A stretch of DNA of 64,000 nt from Ceriagrion tenellum. Its lineage: Eukaryota > Arthropoda > Insecta > Odonata > Coenagrionidae. Both the position numbers and the translations under genes were made by a program. Each line of letters begins with the position of its first letter. The first letter of the stretch is position 1. Below are positions 10,963-25,200 of this stretch, in pieces. The notes beneath the pieces were generated by a model. It saw only the letters and a program-made list of their open reading frames with translations. It had not been told where the DNA came from and did not search any database. The stretch spans positions 6,339,258 to 6,403,257 of the forward strand of contig OY720641.1 in assembly GCA_963169105.1 (NCBI GenBank), in the 5' to 3' direction.

Positions 10963-11194
10963 ATTCGAGGTTCCGACATTTTTCACCACCGATAACGTAT
11001 TATAAATGACACTTTTTTCGACATTCAAACGCTTTTAATTGACAAACTACGCACCGCATGCGGACGTCTTCTCGTAATCAAGTACGTATTGACCACTCGC
11101 GCATTCTCCATCCACGCCAAGTAATTTTTTCCACTCGTTTTCAATACAAGAAGGATGTAACGATCAAAAAACGTAAGGCTTAACACATGGAAAA
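10963..11194 (+). repeat. Truncated monomer (122-bp internal deletion)
   Basis: After TTTAACAC at 10,962 the sequence jumps straight to ATTCGAGGTTCCGAC, skipping TTGGAAAA through TTTCTAAAA. Comparison with the complete unit at 10,617-10,738 gives a loss of 122 bp: two phase marks are 570 bp apart (10,625 to 11,195) where two full units would span about 692. It is the only large deletion in the window and shifts array phase. It also carries the private changes GAGGTTCC and ACCGATAACGTATTATAAATG. No obvious microhomology is visible at the join. Confidence 0.93.
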
Positions 11195-12912
11195 TTGGTC
11201 GAAAAACTTAGAATCCAAAATTTAATTAAATCATGCGCAGCGACACCCGTGCATCGAGAAAGCTCTATCAAAACCTGTCACGCTCCCTTTTCATGTTCAT
11301 TTCTAAAAATTCGAGTATCCGACATTTTTCACCACCGAAAACGTTTTATAAATGACACTTTTCTCGACATTCAAACGCTTTTAATTGACAAACTACGCAC
11401 CGCATGCGGACGTCTTCTCGTAATCAAGTACGTATTGACCACGCGCGCATTCTCCATCCACGCCAAGTAATTTTATCCACTCGTTTTCAATACAAGAAGG
11501 ATGTAACGATCAAAAAACGTAAGGTTTAACACTTGGAAAATTGGTCGAAAAACTTAGAATCCAAAATTTAATTAAATGTGCGCAGCGACACCTGTGCATC
11601 GAGAAAGTTCCATCAAAGCCTATCACGCTCCCTTTTCATGTTCATTTCTAAAAATTCGAGTATCCGACATTTTTCGCCTTCGAAAACGTTTTATAAATGA
11701 CACTTTTTTCGACATTCAAACGCTTTTAATTGACAAACTACGCACCGCATGCGGACGTCTTCTCGTAATCAAGTACGTATTGACCACTCGCGCATTCTCC
11801 ATCCACGCCAAGTAATTTTATCCACTCGTTTTCAATACAAGAAGGAGGTAACGATCAAAAAACGTAAGGTTTAACACTTGGATAATAGGTCGAAAAACTT
11901 AGAATCCAAAATTTAATTAAATCATGCGCAGCGAAACCCGTGCATCCAGAAAGCTCCATCAAAGCCTATCACGCTTCCTTTTCATGTTCATTTCTAAAAA
12001 TTCGAGTATCCGACATTTTTCACCACCGAAAACGTTTTATAAATGACACTTTTTTCGACATTCAAACGCTTTTAATTGACAAACTACGCACCGCATGCGG
12101 ACGTCTTCTCGTAATCAAGTACGTTTTGACCACTCGATAATTCTCCTTCCACGCCAAGTAATTTTATCTACTCGTTTTTAATACAAGAAGGAGGCAACGA
12201 TCAAAAAACGTAAGGTTTAACACTTGGATAATTGGTCGAAAAACATAGAATCCAAAATTTAATTAAATCATGCGCAGCGACACCCGTGCATCGAGAAAGC
12301 TCCATCAAAGCCTATCACGCTCCCTTTTCATGTTCATTTCTAAAAATTAGAGTATCCGACATTTTTCACCACCGAAAACGTTTTATAAATGACACTTTTT
12401 TCGACATTCAAACGCTTTTAATTGACAAACTACGCACCGCATGCGGACGTCTTCTCGTAATCAAGTACGTATTGACCACTCGCGCATTCTCCATCCACGC
12501 CAAGTAATTTTTTCCACTCGTTTTCAATACAAGAAGGATGTAACGATCAAAAAACGTAAGGCTTAACACATGGAAAATTGGTCGAAAAACTTAGAATCCA
12601 AAATTTAATTAAATCATGCGCAGCGACACCCGTGCATCGAGAAAGCTCTATCAAAACCTGTCACGCTCCCTTTTCATGTTCATTTCTAAAAATTCGAGTA
12701 TCCGACATTTTTCACCACCGAAAACGTTTTATAAATGACACTTTTCTCGACATTCAAACGCTTTTAATTGACAAACTACGCACCGCATGCGGACGTCTTC
12801 TCGTAATCAAGTACGTATTGACCACGCGCGCATTCTCCATCCACGCCAAGTAATTTTATCCACTCGTTTTCAATACAAGAAGGATGTAACGATCAAAAAA
12901 CGTAAGGTTTAA
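11195..12912 (+). repeat. C-G-P region 2, first unit
   Basis: Order from 11,195: C, then a G monomer (11,541), a P monomer with the K-like tail TACGTTTTGACCACTCGATAATT (near 12,119), a monomer starting TTGGTCGAAAAACATAG (12,232), then C (12,578). The four units from 11,541 recur 1,383 bp to the right. Confidence 0.8.
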
Positions 12913-14951
12913 CACTTGGAAAATTGGTCGAAAAACTTAGAATCCAAAATTTAATTAAATGTGCGCAGCGACACCTGTGCATCGAGAAAGTTCCATCAAA
13001 GCCTATCACGCTCCCTTTTCATGTTCATTTCTAAAAATTCGAGTATCCGACATTTTTCGCCTTCGAAAACGTTTTATAAATGACACTTTTTTCGACATTC
13101 AACCGATTTTAATTGACAAACTACGCACCGCATGCGGAGGTCTTCTCGTAATCAAGTACGTATTGACCACTCGCGCATTCTCCATCCACGCCAAGTAATT
13201 TTATCCACTCGTTTTCAATACAAGAAGGAGGTAACGATCAAAAAACGTAAGGTTTAACACTTGGATAATAGGTCGAAAAACTTAGAATCCAAAATTTAAT
13301 TAAATCATGCGCAGCGAAACCCGTGCATCCAGAAAGCTCCATCAAAGCCTATCACGCTTCCTTTTCATGTTCATTTCTAAAAATTCGAGTATCCGACATT
13401 TTTCACCACCGAAAACGTTTTATAAATGACACTTTTTTCGACATTCAAACGCTTTTAATTGACAAACTACGCACCGCATGCGGACGTCTTCTCGTAATCA
13501 AGTACGTTTTGACCACTCGATAATTCTCCTTCCACGCCAAGTAATTTTATCTACTCGTTTTTAATACAAGAAGGAGGCAACGATCAAAAAACGTAAGGTT
13601 TAACACTTGGATAATTGGTCGAAAAACATAGAATCCAAAATTTAATTAAATCATGCGCAGCGAATCCCGTGCATCGAGAAAGCTCCATCAAAACCTGTCA
13701 CGCTCCCTTTTCATGTTCATTTCTAAAAATTAGAGTATCCGACATTTTTCACCACCGAAAACGTTTTATAAATGACACTTTTCTCGACATTCAAACGCTT
13801 TTAATTGACAAACTACGCACCGCATGCGGACGTCTTCTCGTAATCAAGTACGTATTGACCACGCGCGCATTCTCCATCCACGCCAAGTAATTTTATCCAC
13901 TCGTTTTCAATACAAGAAGGATGTAACGATCAAAAAACGTAAGGTTTAACACTTGGAAAATTGGTCGAAAAACTTAGAATCCAAAATTTAATTAAATGTG
14001 CGCAGCGACACCTGTGCATCGAGAAAGTTCCATCAAAGCCTATCACGCTCCCTTTTCATGTTCATTTCTAAAAATTCGAGTATCCGACATTTTTCGCCTT
14101 CGAAAACGTTTTATAAATGACACTTTTTTCGACATTCAAACGATTTTAATTGACAAACTACGCACCGCATGCTGAGGTCTTCTCGTAATCAAGTACGTAT
14201 TGACCACTCGCGCATTCTCCATCCACGCCAAGTAATTTTATCCACTCGTTTTCAATACAAGAAGGAGGTAACGATCAAAAAACGTAAGGTTTAACACTTG
14301 GATAATAGGTCGAAAAACTTAGAATCCAAAATTTAATTAAATCATGCGCAGCGAAACCCGTGCATCCAGAAAGCTCCATCAAAGCCTATCACGCTTCCTT
14401 TTCATGTTCATTTCTAAAAATTCGAGTATCCGACATTTTTCACCACCGAAAACGTTTTATAAATGACACTTTTTTCGACATTCAAACGCTTTTAATTGAC
14501 AAACTACGCACCGCATGCGGACGTCTTCTCGTAATCAAGTACGTTTTGACCACTCGATAATTCTCCTTCCACGCCAAGTAATTTTATCTACTCGTTTTTA
14601 ATACAAGAAGGAGGCAACGATCAAAAAACGTAAGGTTTAACACTTGGATAATTGGTCGAAAAACATAGAATCCAAAATTTAATTAAATCATGCGCAGCGA
14701 CACCCGTGCATCGAGAAAGCTCCTTCAAAGCCTATCACGCTCCCTTTTCATGTTCATTTCTAAAAATTAGAGTATCCGACATTTTTCACCACCGAAAACG
14801 TTTTATAAATGACACTTTTTTCGACATTCAAACGCTTTTAATTGACAAACTACGCACCGCATGCGGACGTCTTCTCGTAATCAAGTACGTATTGACCACT
14901 CGCGCATTCTCCATCCACGCCAAGTAATTTTATATACTCGTTTTTAATACA
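12913..14951 (+). repeat. C-G-P region 2, second and third units (1,383- and 1,037-bp spacing)
   Basis: G/P/CATAG series repeat at 12,924, 13,268 and 13,615 and again at 13,961, 14,305 and 14,652. The first step is four monomers (1,383 bp) and the second three (1,037 bp), because the unit at 13,615 merges two neighbours. Copies share the K-like tail with CGATAATTCTCCTTCC and the GGAGGCAACG form. CAACCGATTTT at 13,104 and CAAACGATTTT at 14,145 link the two later G monomers, as do GGAGGTC at 13,136 and GCTGAGGTC at 14,171. Confidence 0.8.
13615..13960 (+). repeat. Patchwork (chimeric) monomer
   Basis: Starts as the CATAG type (compare 12,232), then shows the C-type TCAAAACCTGTC, then ATTAGAG of the CATAG type, then TTTTCTCGACATT and CACGCGCGCATT of the C type. 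Alternation of at least three segments within one unit fits gene conversion or exchange between the neighbouring units seen separately at 12,232 and 12,578. It explains why the local period falls from four to three monomers. Confidence 0.75.
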
Positions 14952-17758
14952 AGAAGGAGGTAACGATCAAAAAACGTAAGGTTTAACACTTGGATAATAG
15001 GTCGAAAAACTTAGAATCCAAAATTTAATTAAATCATGCGCAGCGAAACCCGTGCATCCAGAAAGCTCCATCAAAGCCTATCACGCTCCCTTTTCATGTT
15101 CATTTCTAAAAATTAGAGTATCCGACATTTTTCACCACCGAAAACGTTTTATAAATGACACTTTTTTCGACATTCAAACGCTTTTAATTGACAAACTACG
15201 CACCGCATGCGGACGTCTTCTCGTAATCAAGTACGTATTGACCACTCGCGCATTCTCCATCCACGCCAAGTAATTTTTTCCACTCGTTTTCAATACAAGA
15301 AGGATGTAACGATCAAAAAACGTAAGGCTTAACACATGGAAAATTGGTCGAAAAACTTAGATTCCAAAATTTAATTAAATCATGCGCAGCGACACCCGTG
15401 CATCGAGAAAGCTCTATCAAAACCTGTCACGCTCCCTTTTCATGTTCATTTCTAAAAATTCGAGTATCCGACATTTTTCACCACCGAAAACGTTTTATAA
15501 ATGACACTTTTCTCGACATTCAAACGCTATTAATTGACAAACTACGCACCGCATGCGGATGTCTTCTCGTAATCAAGTACGTATTGACCACGCGCGCATT
15601 CTCCATCCACGCCAAGTAATTTTATCCACTCGTTTTCAATACAAGAAGGATGTAACGATCAAAAAACGTAAGGTTTAACACTTGGAAAATTGGTCGAAAA
15701 ACTTAGAATCCAAAATTTAATTAACTGTGCGCAGCGACACCTGTGCATCGAGAAAGTTCCATCAAAGCCTATCACGCTCCCTTTTCATGTTCATTTCTAA
15801 AAATTAGAGTATCCGATATTTTTCACCACCGAAAACGTTTTATAAATGACACTTTTTTCGACATTCAAACGCTTTTAATTGACAAACTACGCACCGCATG
15901 CGGACGTCTTCTCGTAATCAAGTACGTATTGACCACTCGCGCATTCTCCATCCACGCCAAGTAATTTTATCCACTCGTTTTCAATATAAGAAGGAGGTAA
16001 CGATCAAAAAACGTAAGGTTTAACACTTGGAAAATTGGTCGAAAAACTTAGAATCCAAAATTTAATTAAATCATGTGCAGCGAAACCCGTGCATCGAGAA
16101 AGCGCCATCAAAGCCTATCATGCTTCCTTTTCATGTTCATTTCTAAAAATTCGAGTATCCGACATTTTTCACCAGCGAAAACGTTTTATAAATGACACTT
16201 TTTTCGACATTCAAACGCTTTTAATTGACAAACTACGCACCGCATGCGGACGTCTTCTCGTAATCAAGTACGTTTTGACCACTCGATAATTCTCCTTCCA
16301 CGCCAAGTAATTTTATCTATTCGTTTTTAATACAAGAAGGAGGCAACGATCAAAAAACGTAAGGTTGATGGATGGATGGATGTCACTTGGATAATTGGTC
16401 GAAAAACTTAGAATCCAAAATTTAATTAAATCATGCGCAGCGACACCCGTGCATCGAGAAAGCACCATCAAAGCCTATCACGCTCCCTTTTCATGTTCAT
16501 TTCTAAAAATTAGAGTATCCGACATTTTTCACCACCGAAAACGTTTTATAAATGACACTTTTTTCGACATTCAAACGCTTTTAATTGACAAACTACGCAC
16601 CGCATGCGGACGTCTTCTCGTAATCAAGTACGTATTGACCACTCGCGCATTCTCCATCCACGCCAAGTAATTTTTTCCACTCGTTTTCAATACAAGAAGG
16701 ATGTAACGATAAAAAAACGTAAGGCTTAACACATGGAAAATTGGTCGAAAAACTTAGAATCCAAAATTTAATTAAATCATGCGCAGCGACACCCGTGCAT
16801 CGAGAAAGCTCCATCAAAACCTGTCACGCTCCCTTTTCATGTTCATTTCTAAAAATTCGAGTATCCGACATTTTTCACCACCGAAAACGTTTTATAAATG
16901 ACACTTTTCTCGACATTCAAACGCTTTTAATTGACAAACTACGCATCGCATGCGGACGTCTTCTCGTAATCAAGTACGTATTGACCACGCGCGCATTCTC
17001 CATCCACGCCAAGTAATTTTATCCACTCGTTTTCAATACAAGAAGGATGTAACGATCAAAAAACGTAAGGTTTAACACTTGGAAAATTGGTCGAAAAACT
17101 TAGAATCCAAAATTTAATTAAATGTGCGCAGCGACACCTGTGCATCGAGAAAGTTCCATCAAAGCCTATCACGCTCCCTTTTCATGTTCATTTCTAAAAA
17201 TTCGAGTATCCGACATTTTTCGCCTTCGAAAACGTTTTATAAATGACACTTTTTTCGACATTCAAACGCTTTTAATTGACAAACTACGCACCGCATGCGG
17301 ACGTCTTCTCGTAATCAAGTACGTATTGACCACTCGCGCATTCTCCATCCACGCCAAGTAATTTTATATACTCGTTTTCAATACAAGAAGGAGGTAACGA
17401 TCAAAAAACGTAAGGTTTAACACTTGGATAATAGGTCGAAAAACTTAGAATCCAAAATTTAATTAAATCATGCGCAGCGAAACCCGTGCATCCAGAAAGC
17501 TCCATCAAAGCCTATCACGCTCCCTTTTCATGTTCATTTCTAAAAATTAGAGTATCCGACATTTTTCACCACCGAAAACGTTTTATAAATGACACTTTTT
17601 TCGACATTCAAACGCTTTTAATTGACAAACTACGCACCGCATGCGGACGTCTTCTTGTAATCAAGTACGTATTGACCACTCGCGCATTCTCCATCCACGC
17701 CAAGTAATTTTATCCACTCGTTTTCAATACAAGAAGGATGTAACGATCAAAAAACGTA
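14947..17758 (+). repeat. Older mosaic duplicate, copy 2 (12.66-12.68 kb spacing)
   Basis: Partner of about 2,283-5,080. It contains K (16,035), T (16,395), C (16,741), G (17,087) and P (17,432) monomers and the (GATG)4 insertion. Differences from copy 1 cluster in whole-monomer segments rather than being evenly scattered. Confidence 0.7.
16367..16383 (+). repeat. (GATG)4 microsatellite inside a monomer junction
   Basis: Between AAGGTT and CACTTGG the usual TAA is replaced by GATGGATGGATGGATGT, a net gain of 14 bp. It is absent from the related monomers, which read GGTTGACAACTTGG at 18,799, 20,182, 23,294 and 24,677. A GTTGA seed shared with those units may have allowed slippage. Confidence 0.92.
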
Positions 17759-20700
17759 AGGTTTAACACATGGAAAATTGGTCGAAAAACTTAGAATCCA
17801 AAATTTAATTAAATCATGCGCAGCGACACCCGTGCATCGAGAAAGCTCCATCAAAGCCAATCACCCTCCCTTTTCATGTTCATTTCTAAAAATTCGAGTA
17901 TCCGACATTTTTCACCACCGAAAACGTTTTATAAATGACACTTTTCTCGACATTCAAACGCTTTTAATTGACAAACTACGCACCGCATGCGGACGTCTTC
18001 TCGTAATCAAGTACGTATTGACCACGCGCGCATTCTCCATCCACGCCAAGTAATTTTATCCACTCGTTTTCAATACAAGAAGGATGTAACGTCCAAAAAA
18101 CGTAAGGTTTAACACTTGGAAAATTGGTCGAAAAACTTAGAATCCAAAATTTAATTAAATGTGCGCAGCGACACCTGTGCATCGAGAAAGTTCCATCAAA
18201 GCCTATCACGCTCCCTTTTCATGTTCATTTCTAAAAATTCGAGTATCCGACATTTTTCGCCTTCGAAAACGTTTTATAAATGACACTTTTTTCGACATTC
18301 AAACGCTTTTAATTGACAAACTACGCACCGCATGCGGACGTCTTCTCGTAATCAAGTACGTATTGACCACTCGCGCATTCTCCATCCACGCCCAGTAATT
18401 TTATCAACTCGTTTTCAATACAAGAAGGAGGTAACGATCAAAAAACGTAAGGTTTAACACTTGGAAAATTGGTCGAAAAACTTAGAATCCAAAATTTAAT
18501 TAAATCATGTGCAGCGAAACCCGTGCATCGAGAAAGCGCCATCAAAGCCTATCACGCTTCCTTTTCATGTTCATTTCTAAAAATTCGAGTATCCGACATT
18601 TTTCACCAGCGAAAACGTTTTATAAATGACACTTTTTTCGACATTCAAACGCTTTTAATTGACAAACTACGCACCGCATGCGGACGTCTTCTCGTAATCA
18701 AGTACGTTTTGACCACTCGATAATTCTCCTTCCACGCCAAGTAATTTTATCTACTCGTTTTTAATACAAGAAGGAGGCAACGATCAAAAAACGTAAGGTT
18801 GACAACTTGGATAATTGGTCGAAAAACTTAGAATCCAAAATTTAATTAAATCATGCGCAGCGACACCCGTGCATCGAGAAAGCACCATCAAAGCCTATCA
18901 CGCTCCCTTTTCATGTTCATTTCTAAAAATTAGAGTATCCGACATTTTTCACCACCGAAAACGTTTTATAAATGACACTTTTTTCGACATTCAAACGCTT
19001 TTAATTGACAAACTACGCACCGCATGCGGACGTCTTCTCGTAATCAAGTACGTATTGACCACTCGCGCATTCTCCATCCACGCCAAGTAATTTTATATAC
19101 TCGTTTTTAATACAAGAAGGAGGTAACGATCAAAAAACGTAAGGTTTAACACTTGGATAATTGGTCGAAAAACTTAGAATCCAAAATTTAATTAAATCAT
19201 GCGCAGCGACACCCGTGCATCGAGAAAGCTCCAACAAAGCCAATCACCCTCCCTTTTCATGTTCATTTCTAAAAATTCGAGTATCCGACATTTTTCACCA
19301 CCGAAAACGTTTTATAAATGACACTTTTCTCGACATTCAAACGCTTTTAATTGACAAACTACGCACCGCATGCGGACGTCTTCTCGTAATCAAGTACTTA
19401 TTGACCACGCGCGCATTCTCCATCCACGCCAAGTAATTTTTTCCACTCGTTTTCAATACAAGAAGGAGGTAACGATCAAAAAACGTAAGGTTTAACACTT
19501 GGAAAATTGGTCGAAAAACTTAGAATCCAAAATTTAATTAAATGTGCGCAGCGACACCTGTGCATCGAGAAAGTTCCATCAAAGCCTATCACGCTCCCTT
19601 TTCATGTTCATTTCTAAAAATTCGAGTATCCGACATTTTTCGCCTTCGAAAACGTTTTATAAATGACACTTTTTTCGACATTCAAACGCTTTTAATTGAC
19701 AAACTACGCACCGCATGCGGACGTCTTCTCGTAATCAAGTACGTATTGACCACTCGCGCATTCTCCATCCACGCCCAGTAATTTTATCAACTCGTTTTCA
19801 ATACAAGAAGGAGGTAACGATCAAAAAACGTAAGGTTTAACACTTGGAAAATTGGTCGAAAAACTTAGAATCCAAAATTTAATTAAATCATGTGCAGCGA
19901 AACCCGTGCATCGAGAAAGCGCCATCAAAGCCTATCACGCTTCCTTTTCATGTTCATTTCTAAAAATTCGAGTATCCGACATTTTTCACCAGCGAAAACG
20001 TTTTATAAATGACACTTTTTTCGACATTCAAACGCTTTTAATTGACAAACTACGCACCGCATGCGGACGTCTTCTCGTAATCAAGTACGTTTTGACCACT
20101 CGATAATTCTCCTTCCACGCCAAGTAATTTTATCTACTCGTTTTTAATACAAGAAGGAGGCAACGATCAAAAAACGTAAGGTTGACAACTTGGATAATTG
20201 GTCGAAAAACTTAGAATCCAAAATTTAATTAAATCATGCGCAGCGACACCCGTGCATCGAGAAAGCACCATCAAAGCCTATCACGCTCCCTTTTCATGTT
20301 CATTTCTAAAAATTAGAGTATCCGACATTTTTCACCACCGAAAACGTTTTATAAATGACACTTTTTTCGACATTCAAACGCTTTTAATTGACAAACTACG
20401 CACCGCATGCGGACGTCTTCTCGTAATCAAGTACGTATTGACCACTCGCGCATTCTCCATCCACGCCAAGTAATTTTATATACTCGTTTTTAATACAAGA
20501 AGGAGGTAACGATCAAAAAACGTAAGGTTTAACACTTGGATAATTGGTCGAAAAACTTAGAATCCAAAATTTAATTAAATCATGCGCAGCGACACCCGTG
20601 CATCGAGAAAGCTCCATCAAAGCCTATCACGCTCCCTTTTCATGTTCATTTCTAAAAATTAGAGTATCCGACATTTTTCACCACCGAAAACGTTTTATAA

Positions 20701-22030
20701 ATGACACTTTTTTCGACATTCAAACGCTTTTAATTGACAAACTACGCACCGCATGAGGACGTCTTCTCGTAAACAAGTACGTATTGACCACTCGCGCATT
20801 CTCCATCCACGCCAAGTAATTTTTTCCACTCGTTTTCAATACAAGAAGGATGTAACGATCAAAAAACGTAAGGCTTAACACATGGAAAATTGGTCGAAAA
20901 ACTTAGAATCCAAAATTTAATTAAATCATGCGCAGCGACACCCGTGCATCGAGAAAGCTCTATCAAAACCTGTCACGCTCCCTTTTCATGTTCATTTCTA
21001 AAAATTCGAGTATCCGACATTTTTCACCACCGAAAACGTTTTATAAATGACACTTTTCTCGACATTCAAACGCTTTTAATTGACAAACTACGCACCGCAT
21101 GCGGACGTCTTCTCGTAATCAAGTACGTATTGACCACTCGCGCATTCTCCATCCACGCCAAGTAATTTTATCCACTCGTTTTCAATACAAGAAGGAGGTA
21201 ACGATCAAAAAACGTAAGGTTTAACACTTGGATAATAGGTCGAAAAACTTAGAATCCAAAATTTAATTAAATCATGCGCAGCGAAACCCGTGCATCCAGA
21301 AAGCTCCATCAAAGCCTATCACGCTCCCTTTTCATGTTCATTTTTAAAAATTAGAGTATCCGACATTTTTCACCACCGAAAACGTTTTATAAATGACACT
21401 TTTTTCGACATTCAAACGCTTTTAATTGACAAACTACGCACCGCATGCGGACGTCTTCTTGTAATCAAGTACGTATTGACAGCTCGCGTATTCTCCATCC
21501 ACGCCAAGTAATTTTATCCACTCGTTTTCAATACAAGAAGGATTGAACGATCAAAAAACGTAAGGTTTAACACATGGAAAATTGGTCGAAAAACTTAGAA
21601 TCCAAAATTTAATTAAATAATGCGCAGCGACACCCGTGCATCGAGAAAGCTCCATCGAAGCCAATCACCCTCCCTTTTCATGTTCATTTCTAAAAATTCG
21701 AGTATCCGACATTTTTCACCACCGAAAACGTTTTATAAATGACACTTTTCTCGACATTCAAACGCTTTTAATTGACAAACTACGCACCGCATGCGGACGT
21801 CTTCTCGTAATCAAGTACGTATTGACCACGCGCGCATTCTCCATCCACGCCAAGTAATTTTATCCACTCGTTTTCAATACAAGAAGGATGTAACGATCAA
21901 AAACCGTAAGGTTTAACACTTGGAAAATTGGTCGAAAAACTTAGAATCCAAAATTTAATTAAATGTGCGCAGCGACACCTGTGCATCGAGAAAGTTCCAT
22001 CAAAGCCTATCACGCTCCCTTTTCATGTTC
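17540..22030 (+). repeat. 13-mer higher-order repeat (4,495 bp), copy 1
   Basis: Monomer subtypes from the right half of the P unit at 17,432 recur with an exact spacing of 4,495 bp (for example 17,778/22,273, 18,159/22,654, 20,890/25,385, 21,636/26,131). Internal order is N, G, K, T, N, G, K, T, then an unmarked unit, C, P, N, and a partial G. The N-G-K-T tetramer repeats once inside at 1,383 bp. Private marks shared with copy 2 include AACGTCCAAAA (18,090/22,585), GCATGAGGACG (20,752/25,247), GATTGAACG (21,541/26,036) and AATAATGCG (21,617/26,112). Confidence 0.92.
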
Positions 22031-22272
22031 ATTTCTAAAAATTAGAGTATCCGACATTTTTCACCACCGAAAACGTTTTATAAATGACACTTTTTTCGAC
22101 ATTCAAACGCTTTTAATTGACAAACTACGCACCGCATGCGGACGTCTTCTTGTAATCAAGTACGTATTGACCACTCGCGCATTCTCCATCCACGCCAAGT
22201 AATTTTATCCACTCGTTTTCAATACAAGAAGGATGTAACGATCAAAAAACGTAAGGTTTAACACATGGAAAA
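21928..22272 (+). repeat. Chimeric monomer at the 13-mer duplication junction
   Basis: The left part is G type (TAAATGTGCGC, ACACCTGTGC, AAAGTTCC) and the right part is P type (ATTAGAG, CACCACCG, CTTCTTGTAATC, as at 17,540-17,660). The switch lies in the segment identical in both types, about 21,995-22,042. This is the structure expected of an unequal crossover between a G and a P monomer that created the 4,495-bp tandem duplication. Confidence 0.85.
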
Positions 22273-25200
22273 TTGGTCGAAAAACTTAGAATCCAAAATT
22301 TAATTAAATCATGCGCAGCGACACCCGTGCATCGAGAAAGCTCCATCAAAGCCAATCACCCTCCCTTTTCATGTTCATTTCTAAAAATTCGAGTATCCGA
22401 CATTTTTCACCACCGAAAACGTTTTATAAATGACACTTTTCTCGACATTCAAACGCTTTTAATTGACAAACTACGCACCGCATGCGGACGTCTTCTCGTA
22501 ATCAAGTACGTATTGACCACGCGCGCATTCTCCATCCACGCCAAGTAATTTTATCCACTCGTTTTCAATACAAGAAGGATGTAACGTCCAAAAAACGTAA
22601 GGTTTAACACTTGGAAAATTGGTCGAAAAACTTAGAATCCAAAATTTAATTAAATGTGCGCAGCGACACCTGTGCATCGAGAAAGTTCCATCAAAGCCTA
22701 TCACGCTCCCTTTTCATGTTCATTTCTAAAAATTCGAGTATCCGACATTTTTCGCCTTCGAAAACGTTTTATAAATGACACTTTTTTCGACATTCAAACG
22801 CTTTTAATTGACAAACTACGCACCGCATGCGGACGTCTTCTCGTAATCAAGTACGTATTGACCACTCGCGCATTCTCCATCCACGCCCAGTAATTTTATC
22901 AACTCGTTTTCAATACAAGAAGGAGGTAACGATCAAAAAACGTAAGGTTTAACACTTGGAAAATTGGTCGAAAAACTTAGAATCCAAAATTTAATTAAAT
23001 CATGTGCAGCGAAACCCGTGCATCGAGAAAGCGCCATCAAAGCCTATCACGCTTCCTTTTCATGTTCATTTCTAAAAATTCGAGTATCCGACATTTTTCA
23101 CCAGCGAAAACGTTTTATAAATGACACTTTTTTCGACATTCAAACGCTTTTAATTGACAAACTACGCACCGCATGCGGACGTCTTCTCGTAATCAAGTAC
23201 GTTTTGACCACTCGATAATTCTCCTTCCACGCCAAGTAATTTTATCTACTCGTTTTTAATACAAGAAGGAGGCAACGATCAAAAAACGTAAGGTTGACAA
23301 CTTGGATAATTGGTCGAAAAACTTAGAATCCAAAATTTAATTAAATCATGCGCAGCGACACCCGTGCATCGAGAAAGCACCATCAAAGCCTATCACGCTC
23401 CCTTTTCATGTTCATTTCTAAAAATTAGAGTATCCGACATTTTTCACCACCGAAAACGTTTTATAAATGACACTTTTTTCGACATTCAAACGCTTTTAAT
23501 TGACAAACTACGCACCGCATGCGGACGTCTTCTCGTAATCAAGTACGTATTGACCACTCGCGCATTCTCCATCCACGCCAAGTAATTTTATATACTCGTT
23601 TTTAATACAAGAAGGAGGTAACGATCAAAAAACGTAAGGTTTAACACTTGGATAATTGGTCGAAAAACTTAGAATCCAAAATTTAATTAAATCATGCGCA
23701 GCGACACCCGTGCATCGAGAAAGCTCCAACAAAGCCAATCACCCTCCCTTTTCATGTTCATTTCTAAAAATTCGAGTATCCGACATTTTTCACCACCGAA
23801 AACGTTTTATAAATGACACTTTTCTCGACATTCAAACGCTTTTAATTGACAAACTACGCACCGCATGCGGACGTCTTCTCGTAATCAAGTACTTATTGAC
23901 CACGCGCGCATTCTCCATCCACGCCAAGTAATTTTTTCCACTCGTTTTCAATACAAGAAGGAGGTAACGATCAAAAAACGTAAGGTTTAACACTTGGAAA
24001 ATTGGTCGAAAAACTTAGAATCCAAAATTTAATTAAATGTGCGCAGCGACACCTGTGCATCGAGAAAGTTCCATCAAAGCCTATCACGCTCCCTTTTCAT
24101 GTTCATTTCTAAAAATTCGAGTATCCGACATTTTTCGCCTTCGAAAACGTTTTATAAATGACACTTTTTTCGACATTCAAACGCTTTTAATTGACAAACT
24201 ACGCACCGCATGCGGAGGTCTTCTCGTAATCAAGTACGTATTGACCACTCGCGCATTCTCCATCCACGCCCAGTAATTTTATCAACTCGTTTTCAATACA
24301 AGAAGGAGGTAACGATCAAAAAACGTAAGGTTTAACACTTGGAAAATTGGTCGAAAAACTTAGAATCCAAAATTTAATTAAATCATGTGCAGCGAAACCC
24401 GTGCATCGAGAAAGCGCCATCAAAGCCTATCACGCTTCCTTTTCATGTTCATTTCTAAAAATTCGAGTATCCGACATTTTTCACCAGCGAAAACGTTTTA
24501 TAAATGACACTTTTTTCGACATTCAAACGCTTTTAATTGACAAACTACGCACCGCATGCGGACGTCTTCTCGTAATCAAGTACGTTTTGACCACTCGATA
24601 ATTCTCCTTCCACGCCAAGTAATTTTATCTACTCGTTTTTAATACAAGAAGGAGGCAACGATCAAAAAACGTAAGGTTGACAACTTGGATAATTGGTCGA
24701 AAAACTTAGAATCCAAAATTTAATTAAATCATGCGCAGCGACACCCGTGCATCGAGAAAGCACCATCAAAGCCTATCACGCTCCCTTTTCATGTTCATTT
24801 CTAAAAATTAGAGTATCCGACATTTTTCACCACCGAAAACGTTTTATAAATGACACTTTTTTCGACATTCAAACGCTTTTAATTGACAAACTACGCACCG
24901 CATGCGGACGTCTTCTCGTAATCAAGTACGTATTGACCACTCGCGCATTCTCCATCCACGCCAAGTAATTTTATATACTCGTTTTTAATACAAGAAGGAG
25001 GTAACGATCAAAAAACGTAAGGTTTAACACTTGGATAATTGGTCGAAAAACTTAGAATCCAAAATTTAATTAAATCATGCGCAGCGACACCCGTGCATCG
25101 AGAAAGCTCCATCAAAGCCTATCACGCTCCCTTTTCATGTTCATTTCTAAAAATTAGAGTATCCGACATTTTTCACCACCGAAAACGTTTTATAAATGAC

